The position numbers and the translations under genes were made by a program. A DNA stretch of 64,000 nucleotides from PMNU01 sp035480575 (GTDB lineage: Bacteria > Patescibacteriota > Saccharimonadia > Saccharimonadales > UBA4665): positions 1 to 64,000 of the forward strand of contig DATIHR010000005.1 of assembly GCA_035480575.1 (NCBI GenBank). Reading direction: 5' to 3'. Every line of letters starts with the position of its first letter. Within the stretch, counting starts at the first letter, position 1. The notes under the pieces are model-generated. The model was not told the origin of the DNA, made no database searches, and saw only the letters and a program-made list of their open reading frames with translations. Positions 52,408 through 60,134 of the stretch are shown here, one piece after another.

Positions 52408-53103
52408 ATGAGCAAACAATTACAACCTACCAGCACTACGCCAAAACCCCACCACGGGACACTGACATCGTATGTCGTTGGTTTTGTGCTATCGCTGCTT
52501 TTTACGCTCGTCCCGTACTATGCGGTAGTCCATAAATCGTTTACGCAAAATACGCTGCTACTAGCCATTATGGCGTTTGCGGTCGTACAGCTGGTTATCC
52601 AGGTGGTATTCTTTTTGCACCTCGGGCGCGAGCGTAAGCCGCGCTTTAACTTGTTTTTCCTTGTTTCCACCGTCGGTATTATCGTGTTTATCGTGACTGC
52701 TTCGGTCTGGATAATGCATAACTTGCATTACAACATGATGGGCACGCAAGTAACCGATAAAATAGCCGCCGACGAAGCTGTACACCAAGTAAACGGTGTG
52801 CAGGCCGGTACCTGCCCTGCTGGAACCGGGACAAGCTACAAGATTGAACTTAAAAATGACCAGCCAGCACCCAGCCACGTAGACGCGCATTTGTGCGATA
52901 CGCTGATTATTGTTAACTTAGATGACGCTACCCGCCAAATAAACTTCGGCGAGCACGACCACCACGGCACCTATGCCGGCAACCCCGGCGAGGCAATCCG
53001 CCCGTACCGTTCCATGGCCTTTCGGTTGACCGAACCAGGTACCTACAAATTCCACGACCACCTGGAAGACCGCATAACTGGCGATTTTACTGTTAGTCAG
53101 TAG
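52408..53103 (+). CDS. cyoD: Quinol oxidase subunit IV fused to a cupredoxin-like domain
   Basis: A 231-aa protein. Residues 1-112 are a standard CyoD with three TM helices (TSYVVGFVLSLLFTLVPYY, LLAIMAFAVVQLVIQVVFFLHL, STVGIIVFIVTASVWIM). After a short linker, residues about 133-231 form an exported beta-rich domain with cupredoxin-like strands: DTLIIVNLDD, INFGEHDHHGTYAG, FRLTEPGTYKFHDH and GDFTV. The usual Cys ligand position reads HDH; C136, C163 and several His could bind Cu differently. The fusion is unusual. It starts 2 nt after cyoC and overlaps the convergent radical SAM gene by 11 nt. Confidence 0.8.
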   Translation: MSKQLQPTSTTPKPHHGTLTSYVVGFVLSLLFTLVPYYAVVHKSFTQNTLLLAIMAFAVVQLVIQVVFFLHLGRERKPRFNLFFLVSTVGIIVFIVTASVWIMHNLHYNMMGTQVTDKIAADEAVHQVNGVQAGTCPAGTGTSYKIELKNDQPAPSHVDAHLCDTLIIVNLDDATRQINFGEHDHHGTYAGNPGEAIRPYRSMAFRLTEPGTYKFHDHLEDRITGDFTVSQ

Positions 53104-54286
53104 CTGTTTCGGGCGTTTGTGCCTTAGCTGCATCGATAAGGTCGGCTAAGTGTTTATTTGCTCCGCGGATAAACACCTGTAAATCATTGCAATACACCGA
53201 CGGATTAGCAAAACCGTTTTTGCGGCTGTAACGGTGGTCATACTGGCCGCCGCCGCAGACTGTTTTTATGGCGCACGCCTGGCATGTTTTGCCCAGGGCC
53301 GCCAGGCCTATTTGCCGAGCGCGAGTTGCGGGCAGGGCGAGTACGTCGTCCAGGCTGTGTTCGTACACATTCATGTCGGTCATTGGCGCTCCGGCGTATG
53401 TAATTTTCATAATGTCGTTTTGTTCGTACGTGCCGTCGCTTTCTACTACTACCACGGCAAGCGGTGACGTGCCGATTTGCTCGGATCGTGACATACGATC
53501 GGTCATCAGGGATACTAAGCTTCCGAACAAACGGACCGACGGGTAGTCTGGGTCGGGCTGCGCTGCCCAATAGGTAAACGCGTCTAGCAGCCACTTGCCG
53601 GTAGCGGGCGCTGGGTGTTCTGGTGGAGATTCCCACGTGGCGTGCCTCATTAAAAAGTCTATGAGTGGCGGCTTGAATTGTACGAGTGTGTCTAGCACTT
53701 TTTGGGGATTGCTAGTAGGGTCAACGGTGCAAAGTATACCGTTAAAGATAGACCGATAGCGTTCGCTGCCGAGGAGGTTTAGGTTGCGTGCGACAATATC
53801 GTATGTGCCACGGCCGTTTTTGAGTGGCCTTGCGGCGTCATTTACTTGTGCCGGGCCGTCCAAACTAACCCCTACCCTTACATTCTCTTCAAGCAATACG
53901 TCTAACATGCGTGGTGTTAATAAAACGCCGTTGGTTTGGACGCCTAATCTCATGTTTTTGCCTTCCGGCATAACGCTGCGCAAAATATGGCATGCCTGCC
54001 TGATGTACTGGGGGCCGTTCATAAGCGGTTCGCCGCCATGGAATATGGCTTGTATTCCCGGCATATCATGAGCCTCGACGTGTTCGGCCAGCCGTTCTGC
54101 GGTGCGCGTTAGGATTGGCAGCGTCATGCGGGCAGGCTTTGTCGCCCAACTTTGGTCGGCCGCTGTGTATATGTAGCAGCTGGGGCACGCCATGTTACAG
54201 TCGCTCTGTACTTTTAAGACGGCTTGATGAAACGGTACCGGGGCTGGAGTAGTGTTAGCTTCGACTAAGGGAGTTTGTTCTGACAT
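53093..54286 (-). CDS. fxsB: FxsB-family radical SAM/SPASM peptide maturase
   Basis: A 397-aa radical SAM enzyme. The cluster motif is CNMACPSCYIY (C30, C34, C37). From memory the sequence follows FxsB of actinobacteria closely: ADQSWATKPARM, RTAERLAEHVEAH, IFHGGEPLMNG, LLCTVDPTSNP, HATWESPPEHP, VVVVESDGTYEQND and NPSVYCNDL. The C-terminal auxiliary-cluster region has TCQACAIKTVCGGG (about 335-344) and C366. FxsB enzymes crosslink the C-terminal FxSxx of a ribosomal peptide into a cyclophane. No FxSxx precursor is next to it; the closest match in the window is the 38-aa peptide at 37014. Confidence 0.8.
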   Translation of the reverse strand: MSEQTPLVEANTTPAPVPFHQAVLKVQSDCNMACPSCYIYTAADQSWATKPARMTLPILTRTAERLAEHVEAHDMPGIQAIFHGGEPLMNGPQYIRQACHILRSVMPEGKNMRLGVQTNGVLLTPRMLDVLLEENVRVGVSLDGPAQVNDAARPLKNGRGTYDIVARNLNLLGSERYRSIFNGILCTVDPTSNPQKVLDTLVQFKPPLIDFLMRHATWESPPEHPAPATGKWLLDAFTYWAAQPDPDYPSVRLFGSLVSLMTDRMSRSEQIGTSPLAVVVVESDGTYEQNDIMKITYAGAPMTDMNVYEHSLDDVLALPATRARQIGLAALGKTCQACAIKTVCGGGQYDHRYSRKNGFANPSVYCNDLQVFIRGANKHLADLIDAAKAQTPETATD

Positions 54287-54317
54287 GCAACAAGAGTGGC
54301 GAGGCTAGTATTTCGTA

Positions 54318-54653
54318 TCATTCTAATTTGTAGTCAATTTTGGCGGCTAGTTCGTGGATCCACTTGTCTAGGCGGTCTAGCTGGTGCCCCATCACAAGGC
54401 GCTCGTCGTCGCTGATCTCTTGTTTTTTAAGCATGCTATCAAGGTAGTCAAATATCCTGGAAATGTCTGCACGGATTTTCTGCTGTTCGGCTTCAACCCT
54501 ATTAAACCGTTCGTCGACTTGTTGCATAAAAACTTGTAATAAAGATGTAACATCGGCAAACGATTCTTTTATTTCTTTACGTAACTCAGCATTACTCTTC
54601 TGGAGCTCTTTACGTAATTCGGTGATATCTTGCTTGGTGGCGGCTGTGCTCAT
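54318..54653 (-). CDS. Coiled-coil protein
   Basis: A 111-aa protein that is nearly all heptad-rich coiled coil (ELRKELQKSNAELRKEIKESF and following). No TM segment. Such proteins often act as adaptors. It is 31 nt upstream of the radical SAM gene and co-oriented, but nothing shows a functional link. Confidence 0.65.
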   Translation of the reverse strand: MSTAATKQDITELRKELQKSNAELRKEIKESFADVTSLLQVFMQQVDERFNRVEAEQQKIRADISRIFDYLDSMLKKQEISDDERLVMGHQLDRLDKWIHELAAKIDYKLE

Positions 54654-54665
54654 AGTTCAATTATA
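54654..54665 (-). promoter_or_regulatory. Leaderless-type promoter (TATAAT-TGAACT-ATG)
   Basis: Minus-strand TATAAT (54665-54660) followed by TGAACT and the ATG at 54653. Confidence 0.55.
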
Positions 54666-54703
54666 GTACACGTACCTCGTCGATTGTGCGAGCGGTCCCC
54701 AAC

Positions 54704-55369
54704 TTAATAATAACTTGTTGGGCTCAGGTGACTGGGGTCGATACGGTCCTCGTTGGGACCCCATGGCTTTAGCTGGTAGCCACTGCCAAACCGTGCTTGT
54801 GCGACAACGCCTAGTACGGCTAGGAGCGCTGTAATAATCGACCAAAAGGCCGAGTCGTTGACTGCTACATGTGCCGACGCATAGCTAAAGGATTCTAGGT
54901 CGATCTGGCCAAAGAGTAGTAGTAGGCTGCTCACTGTTAGTACACTGCCGACCATGGCAGTAATGAGCATAAGAAAGTACTTTGGTGCGTGCAGTTTGTG
55001 TGCCACAACACCTAAGCCAATGCCCAGGCCTATGCCGGTTAGCAGTGGCAGAATGCCGTATTGTGCGCCCAGCATGTACATAAAGCCGCTGCCAAGCCAG
55101 TAACCAAGTGCAGCGCACAGCACGATGACGCATATTTCGTAGTATAGGTAGGCGAACACGGCAAAAGCGGCGCCCACAAGTATGCTAAAGGCGAGGTTGA
55201 GCAGGCTGCCTAAAAAGCCTGTGTTGGTTAGGTCACTTATAATTGACCCACCCAGCGAAAGGCCGGTTAAAAAACCGGCGAGTGGAATAATAAGGCGGGC
55301 AATGCGATACCCTCCGGCTAGTAGCGCTAGTCCTACCAAGGCGCATAATAATGCGTATAGTATTGTCAT
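54704..55369 (-). CDS. DUF4203-like seven-TM membrane protein
   Basis: A 221-aa integral membrane protein with about seven TM segments and a Gly-rich pattern (LGGSIISDLTN, GLGIGLGVVAHK) like the DUF4203/TMEM198 family. Function unknown. AGAAGGGGG lies before the ATG. A GTGA-N6-TCAC site lies 23 nt upstream of its -10 TATAGT, placing it in the putative Crp regulon. Confidence 0.7.
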   Translation of the reverse strand: MTILYALLCALVGLALLAGGYRIARLIIPLAGFLTGLSLGGSIISDLTNTGFLGSLLNLAFSILVGAAFAVFAYLYYEICVIVLCAALGYWLGSGFMYMLGAQYGILPLLTGIGLGIGLGVVAHKLHAPKYFLMLITAMVGSVLTVSSLLLLFGQIDLESFSYASAHVAVNDSAFWSIITALLAVLGVVAQARFGSGYQLKPWGPNEDRIDPSHLSPTSYY

Positions 55370-55401
55370 AACAGTGCCCCCTTCTCTAACATTGCCTCTC
55401 C

Positions 55402-55407
55402 ACTATA
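55402..55407 (-). promoter_or_regulatory. -10 TATAGT of the DUF4203-like gene
   Basis: Minus-strand TATAGT (55407-55402), about 33 nt before the start codon at 55369. The Crp-like site begins 23 nt upstream. Confidence 0.55.
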
Positions 55408-55417
55408 GCGTGCTGTT

Positions 55418-56614
55418 TTATTGGGCTGCCGTGACGCCGGTCACGCGTTTGCTCGGTTTCCGTTTGCTGGGTGGTGTGGCGATAATGTGCGTGAGCGCAC
55501 ACAGGCCAAGAACGAGCAGCAGCGCGTTCGTAGCCGACCGCGTGGTAATGGTCATAAACAGTGCGGCATACCCCAGAACAACGGCCGCAATGCCAGCACA
55601 CACGTAGGCCTCCCATGTACGCACGTTGCCACGGACAGTATGCCACCAGGTAAAAAGAGCACTGTTTGTGAGGCGTTCAAAATGCACTAGCCTGCGAATG
55701 CCGCGCATCCACTTGTCGTAACCAAGCACGAGACAGATTGCCAAAACTACCGTGGCGCCTGCGAGCACCCAGTACATCATGTGCCGCAACCAGATAACGA
55801 GCGTGTCGAATATGTACGAGATAGCGGGAATGTTCTCGGGCCTATGGACTTGGTCAAGTACTTGGCCACGCAGTACTTTTAGGGCAATGAGCTCGATGAA
55901 CATGAGAATAATTATGGTGCCAGAAAACGCCATGACTGTTTTGCGCCGCCGGTCGGATACTGCGAGCGCACCGAGCAGACTGGCAATAGATAGTACAGGT
56001 AGAATGGCCGCCAAATAGTCCAGGGTGCGGATTACTTGATGCACGCGCTGGGGCTTGGCTTTTAAATCGGTCGATAGCGCAATGGTTTTATGCGCCGCTG
56101 GTTGCAATGCCGGTAGCGCCTGAGCGGCACTGCCCAATGCCTTTTGTACCTGCCCAGAAGCGTTACTTAGGTCCAGGTTAAATCGCTCGTTTATTTTAGC
56201 CTGCAAAGGCGGTGTCTCGCCGCGGGCAGTGGCAAGCAGACGATTCAGTGCAATACGATTCGCGCCAGACCATATGGTTTGGAACGTATCGCTCTGCACT
56301 GCCCCTCGGGCTGCCTTAACGGTTAGCTCTTGTAGCTGTCCGGCCAATGGGTCGGCCAGAAAGGCTGCCCGTGGCGGTAATGCATCAGCAATTTTATTCT
56401 GGACCGGTACGGCAGAAAACACGCTGTTGCCAATGTAGGCACCCAGCGCGTCGGATACTACTTGTTGCTTAGGTAGGGGGGCGACGAGCGCTACCCAGTT
56501 ATCGGTCGTTAGTAGTTGTTGTTCGGCCCAGTGCACGACAACGAATACGCTGAGTGCTATGCCGCTAATCAGTACAAGTACTACCCTAACAACCGTGCGG
56601 ATGTGCTGTTTCAT
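55418..56614 (-). CDS. Membrane protein with TTDNW motif
   Basis: A 398-aa protein. One TM segment near the N-terminus (about 7-28), an exported helical region (about 30-205) starting with LTTDNWVALVAPL, then five to six TM segments. It resembles actinobacterial envelope proteins of unknown function that begin with a TM helix and a TTDNW-like motif. It probably shares a transcript with the gene ending at 56634. The last codons include a Crp-like site used by the next gene. Confidence 0.65.
   Translation of the reverse strand: MKQHIRTVVRVVLVLISGIALSVFVVVHWAEQQLLTTDNWVALVAPLPKQQVVSDALGAYIGNSVFSAVPVQNKIADALPPRAAFLADPLAGQLQELTVKAARGAVQSDTFQTIWSGANRIALNRLLATARGETPPLQAKINERFNLDLSNASGQVQKALGSAAQALPALQPAAHKTIALSTDLKAKPQRVHQVIRTLDYLAAILPVLSIASLLGALAVSDRRRKTVMAFSGTIIILMFIELIALKVLRGQVLDQVHRPENIPAISYIFDTLVIWLRHMMYWVLAGATVVLAICLVLGYDKWMRGIRRLVHFERLTNSALFTWWHTVRGNVRTWEAYVCAGIAAVVLGYAALFMTITTRSATNALLLVLGLCALTHIIATPPSKRKPSKRVTGVTAAQ
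55431..55444 (-). promoter_or_regulatory. Crp-type site GTGACGCCGGTCAC
   Basis: GTGA-N6-TCAC centred about 42 nt before the expected transcription start of the DUF4203-like gene; 23 nt separate it from the -10. It lies inside the last codons of the upstream gene. Confidence 0.6.
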
Positions 56615-56633
56615 CGCCCCCTCTTAACTTATG

Positions 56634-57053
56634 TTACGTTCCCTGTGGAATGCCTCCTTTTGTAATGACTGCATAGATTATGAATATATCCAGCACAATG
56701 ATCAGCGTGCTCCATATGGGATAGGCCCAGATAAAGCCAAAGTTGGCAATTGCGCTTAGCATGGCTAGCGTTACCGCTACAAACCGCCCCCACCATTTTC
56801 CGGCAAAGAGCGATGCCGATGATGCAACCAGTATGATGCCAAGTATCAGGTGCACCCAGCCCCATTGCGTGTAGTCGAGCAGCCATAGTGAGTTATTGGC
56901 GGCGACGTATATGCCCGGATCAAAAATGGCTACTAACCCGGCGATCGACTGGAATACTCCCACGACTATCATAAGGTAACCCGCGAATGCTACCCATCCG
57001 GATGAGCCGGATGCTTCCTCGAAGTCTAGATTTGTTGTTCTAGTTCCTGCCAT
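56634..57053 (-). CDS. DUF7144-like four-TM membrane protein
   Basis: A 139-aa membrane protein with the family start SGWVAFAGYLMIVVGVFQSIAGLVAIF and WGWVHLILGIILV. It is typical of actinobacterial stress-linked proteins. The ATG at 57053 lies 7 nt after AAGGAGGT; a GTG at 57062 would overlap that site. Upstream there is a perfect palindrome AACACGTGTT (57080-57089), possibly an operator. Confidence 0.75.
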   Translation of the reverse strand: MAGTRTTNLDFEEASGSSGWVAFAGYLMIVVGVFQSIAGLVAIFDPGIYVAANNSLWLLDYTQWGWVHLILGIILVASSASLFAGKWWGRFVAVTLAMLSAIANFGFIWAYPIWSTLIIVLDIFIIYAVITKGGIPQGT

Positions 57054-57097
57054 GTTTGGCACCTCCTTATAGTGTTATCAACACGTGTTCTATCGGC

Positions 57098-57580
57098 TTA
57101 CGCTGCAAAGGCCTCGCGCAACTGCACCTCTTCTTCTTTACCAAGTGACGTGGCGATTATCTTACCGCCATAGGGCTTGAGCTGCTCGATGACACGGTCG
57201 ACCTTCGCCTCGCTAACCAGCAAGAACAATGCTGAATTGCCTGGTTGGACCGATTGGCTGACCTTGCGAATAAAATCGTCGTTTATGCCAATATCGGCTG
57301 CTTTGCCAAATAATGCGCCGGCTGCTGCGCCCACTGCCATGCCCAAGAACGGGACAAAAAACAGTAGCCCGAACAGCATGCCCCAAAAGGCGCCTCCTAA
57401 TGCTCCTGCGCCCGCCAGGCTGGCGACTTGCTTGACCTTTACTTTGCCACCTTGCCCACGAACTGCTGTTGCGGCATCTTCTACTTGAATAAGGTGTTCT
57501 TTTTGAAGCGATTCAACCTCTTTAAGCGTTGCTGCCGCACCGCCTTCTGACTCGAACGCCATGACAATTAAGTTGCTCAT
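57098..57580 (-). CDS. DUF1269 membrane-associated protein
   Basis: A 160-aa protein. The N-terminus NLIVMAFESEGGAAATLKEVESL and the central glycine-rich double hydrophobic stretch (GAFWGMLFGLLFFVPFLGMAVGAAAGALFGK) are DUF1269 hallmarks, ending in a second alpha/beta half with VSEAKVDRVIEQL. Function unknown, often stress-induced. Its -10 TATACT (57618-57613) has a Crp-like site 23 nt upstream. Confidence 0.82.
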   Translation of the reverse strand: MSNLIVMAFESEGGAAATLKEVESLQKEHLIQVEDAATAVRGQGGKVKVKQVASLAGAGALGGAFWGMLFGLLFFVPFLGMAVGAAAGALFGKAADIGINDDFIRKVSQSVQPGNSALFLLVSEAKVDRVIEQLKPYGGKIIATSLGKEEEVQLREAFAA

Positions 57581-57641
57581 TCCTTTATCCCCCTCTATTA
57601 CCGTACGCCTGCAGTATATTTTTTATTGCTTATACGGTGCC

Positions 57642-57655
57642 GTGACCATGATCAC
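57642..57655 (-). promoter_or_regulatory. Crp-type site GTGACCATGATCAC
   Basis: GTGA-N6-TCAC between the divergent DUF1269 gene and the Crp-like regulator gene. It is 23 nt from the -10 of the DUF1269 gene (-42 position) and about -53 from the regulator's likely start, so both could respond. Confidence 0.65.
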
Positions 57656-57664
57656 AACAAAGTT

Positions 57665-57681
57665 GTACAGTTTCTGTACAG
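57665..57681 (+). promoter_or_regulatory. Operator-like inverted repeat TGTACAG-TTT-CTGTACA
   Basis: A perfect 7-bp inverted repeat covering the -35 region of the Crp-like regulator gene (the -10 TATACT is at 57690-57695). It differs from the GTGA site and may bind a second regulator or repress the gene. Confidence 0.5.
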
Positions 57682-57730
57682 TAAGGGTTATACTGTTACC
57701 TAAGATTGCGTATTGAGGAAGGTGGGAATA

Positions 57731-58402
57731 GTGCCAAAATACCGTCAATCAAGTTTAGTTCGTAATTTATTTACAAAGGGACAGCCGCTCGCATTTAGCA
57801 AGGGCGAATGTATCCTGGGAAACGACGCCGAGCCAGACGGCGTTTATTTTTTAGATACCGGATACGTAAAAGCCTACTCTATTAGCAACGAGGGCGACGA
57901 ATACCTGCATGTTATTTACGGTTCGGGGGATATATTCCCACTACCGTGGGCATACTTGGGCACATGGTCGGAGCATTTGTTTTACGAAGGCATTTCCGAC
58001 TGTGTCGTGTGGCGCATATCGCGGGATTGGTTCCACTATTTCGTAACGCAGCGTTTAGACGTCAGCCATGCTATGAGCCTAGAGGTCGCCCAACAGCTGC
58101 GGTTGTTTGGTGATAGGCTTGATAATCTGGAATACAAAAAAGCTTCAGAACGAGTAGCCTGCCGGGTTTTGCAACTAGCGGGTCGTTTTGGCGTGGAGCG
58201 AGAAAATGAAATGGTTATCGATTCGCCCATAACACACGAAAACTTGGCCAATTCTATTAATTTGGCCCGCGAAAGTGTAAGTCGCGAGTTAGAACGGCTT
58301 GAGCACGACCGTATTATTACGCGTGCGAATCACCGTATACATATCAGAGACCTAGGGGCGCTGACTGCCAGGCTCGGCCGTCCTTTGCCCGCGCAAGATT
58401 AA
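57731..58402 (+). CDS. Crp/Fnr-family transcription regulator
   Basis: A 223-aa regulator. The N-terminal cyclic-nucleotide-binding fold has GVYFLDTGYVKAYSISNEGDEYLHVIYGSGDIFPL; it has no Fnr-type FeS cysteine cluster. The C-terminal winged helix is ITHENLANSINLARESVSRELERLEHDRII. The recognition helix RESVSRELE keeps R, E and R at the positions of CRP R180, E181 and R185, which read GTGA half-sites. Five such sites lie nearby. GTG 57731 is chosen because GGTGGG and GGAAGG lie upstream; TTG 57713 is an alternative. Confidence 0.9.
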   Translation: MPKYRQSSLVRNLFTKGQPLAFSKGECILGNDAEPDGVYFLDTGYVKAYSISNEGDEYLHVIYGSGDIFPLPWAYLGTWSEHLFYEGISDCVVWRISRDWFHYFVTQRLDVSHAMSLEVAQQLRLFGDRLDNLEYKKASERVACRVLQLAGRFGVERENEMVIDSPITHENLANSINLARESVSRELERLEHDRIITRANHRIHIRDLGALTARLGRPLPAQD

Positions 58403-58417
58403 TTGTTTACCTGGTTA

Positions 58418-58431
58418 GTGATTACGATCAC
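58418..58431 (+). promoter_or_regulatory. Crp-type site GTGATTACGATCAC
   Basis: GTGA-N6-TCAC, 22 nt upstream of TACCAT (58454-58459), the likely -10 of the gene starting at 58490. Confidence 0.6.
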
Positions 58432-58489
58432 TACATGCCCCATGGCACTTCCGTACCATAAAAGTGCAGTGTTAAACGGGGGGTATGCT

Positions 58490-58906
58490 ATGCAGGATAT
58501 ACGAGGGCCAATAGATTTCATAATTGTGGGTTTCGAAGGCAATGAGTTTGACGGCAGTATTATGCAATCGTTGACTGATGCACTCGATAAAGGGGTTATC
58601 GGGCTTATTGCGATGTCTGTTATTCGTAAGGACGACACCGGTAAAGTAACGACGCTCAGCCTTGCTGACACCGGCGAGGAGTACCTTATGCAATTCAGTA
58701 ATAAGTACAAGCCGACGCAGCCAGTAGAAGAAGCCGATATAGAGGAAGTCTCCGAATTGCTCAAAAACAATACCGCCGCCGGTATGTTAATTATCGAGCA
58801 CTTGTGGGCAATACCGTTAAAAAAGGCATTACTAAAAGCTAATGGCGAACTCATTGCCGAGGGCCGTATTCACCCCGAAGCAGCAATGGAAATGAGCAAG
58901 GCATAA
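58490..58906 (+). CDS. DUF6325-like protein
   Basis: A 138-aa soluble alpha/beta protein. GPIDFIIVGFEGNEFDGSIMQSLTDALDKGVIGLIAMSVIRKD and the ending ELIAEGRIHPEA match the DUF6325/DUF1269-type small stress proteins of actinobacteria. GGGGGG lies 7 nt before the ATG. It is followed by a SHOCT-domain gene, a known pairing, and carries a Crp-like site at its promoter. Confidence 0.75.
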   Translation: MQDIRGPIDFIIVGFEGNEFDGSIMQSLTDALDKGVIGLIAMSVIRKDDTGKVTTLSLADTGEEYLMQFSNKYKPTQPVEEADIEEVSELLKNNTAAGMLIIEHLWAIPLKKALLKANGELIAEGRIHPEAAMEMSKA

Positions 58907-58918
58907 GGAGGGCTTACT

Positions 58919-59200
58919 ATGGGACTACTACGAGGCATGGCACGTACGGCGGTTGTAGCCGGCACGGCCACATCGGTTGCTAACAGGGTATCGCGCCGCC
59001 AGCAAAACCGCTGGGCGGCCAAGGATGCGCAGGCAGCCGCAGCCCAGCAACCAGCTGACCAATATGGGTATGGCGCACCACCATCTTCGCCTGCCGACCC
59101 AGAGGTCGCCCAGCTGCAGCAGCTGGCAACGCTACACGACCAAGGCATTCTAAGCAGCGCCGAATTCGAAGCCAAAAAGAAGCAGATACTCGGTATTTAG
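58919..59200 (+). CDS. SHOCT-domain protein
   Basis: A 93-aa protein. The N-terminus has a short hydrophobic stretch and basic residues, then an Ala/Gln/Pro-rich linker; the C-terminal VAQLQQLATLHDQGILSSAEFEAKKKQILGI is a clear SHOCT motif, an oligomerisation helix pair. AAGGAGG precedes the ATG. It is cotranscribed with the DUF6325-like gene. Confidence 0.85.
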   Translation: MGLLRGMARTAVVAGTATSVANRVSRRQQNRWAAKDAQAAAAQQPADQYGYGAPPSSPADPEVAQLQQLATLHDQGILSSAEFEAKKKQILGI

Positions 59201-59240
59201 AATCAATGCCGAGTTATTGCGCATCGCTATGCTGAATCTG

Positions 59241-59284
59241 TTTCACGATTAGGGCTATTCTGTTAAAATGCCCTAATCGTGAAA
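59241..59284 (+). promoter_or_regulatory. 14-bp perfect inverted repeat across -10 and start codon
   Basis: Positions 59241-59254 (TTTCACGATTAGGG) and 59271-59284 are perfect inverted copies. The spacer holds TAAAAT (59264-59269), a likely -10, and the right arm contains the GTG start at 59279. It could be an operator or an RNA stem hiding the start. Confidence 0.6.
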
Positions 59285-60124
59285 AGAGTGTATCAACCGT
59301 ACCTGGAGGCGGGCATAGCGCCTACTGCCGAGCATCCGCTCGCGCACGCGCTCGACTTTGGCGTTGATGCTGCTGACTTTTCTAAGTTGTGGATCGATCA
59401 AACTGCTGCCCGGCGCCAGTTGCAAATCGCTGGCCTGAGCGGCGCTATCCTTGGGGTAGGCGCTGTCGAGGCGTTCGAAGAACCGCCGCAAAAAGAAGAC
59501 GTAAAGCAAACGGTGGCCGGCTTTAGCGGCAGCGGCGATTCGCTCAGTGCAGTAGGCGGCATGCTGCTGCCGCGACGGGAACGACGCCAGACAGAATTAA
59601 GCAGTGCGCATAAAGAAGTTGATCGTCCCCAGGTATTGTCGAACTATGAATGGCCTGAAGCCCGCGTTAACATAAATAAGCCGGTCATCGTACAACGTGT
59701 GGGCGAGCGTCAGCAGCGTTTTGGCATGACGCGCGAGGAGGCCTATGCTGCCGAGCTTGACCGATCCTTGCGTCGAGGTATTTGGGAACAAGCAAAGCAT
59801 GGTGGCCATATAGTGGATGGGACTGTTTTAGGCAAAACAGTCCTTGCTGTAAATGCGTTATCCATGAGTTATGTAGTATTGCAGGATATTTTCGCGACTA
59901 ACGAGAGTCTATACTTGAATCTCCTCTATGGCGTTGTATATACAAAAAACCTTTTTATAGAGGCTCTAGTAAACAAACGATATAGTGGTTCGAGTCATAT
60001 CCGCGAGCGTCGCTGGACGCTCACTCTTTTAGAGGGCGCCGCCTTTGACCGGCTTGCGGCTGCGGGCGTTGCCTATGCTATGGGCAAGCCGATTATTACT
60101 GCCAAAAAGCCAAAGCACCTATAA
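59279..60124 (+). CDS. Hypothetical protein, 281 aa
   Basis: Not recognised. It starts with GTG, 9 nt from a -10-like TAAAAT. The first half is soluble with a Gly/Ser loop; the second half (about 195-235) has hydrophobic stretches (LAVNALSMSYVVLQDIF, LYLNLLYGVVYTKNLFIEALV) that may be two membrane helices. Confidence 0.5.
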   Translation: MKRVYQPYLEAGIAPTAEHPLAHALDFGVDAADFSKLWIDQTAARRQLQIAGLSGAILGVGAVEAFEEPPQKEDVKQTVAGFSGSGDSLSAVGGMLLPRRERRQTELSSAHKEVDRPQVLSNYEWPEARVNINKPVIVQRVGERQQRFGMTREEAYAAELDRSLRRGIWEQAKHGGHIVDGTVLGKTVLAVNALSMSYVVLQDIFATNESLYLNLLYGVVYTKNLFIEALVNKRYSGSSHIRERRWTLTLLEGAAFDRLAAAGVAYAMGKPIITAKKPKHL

Positions 60125-60134
60125 GCCGTAAGGG

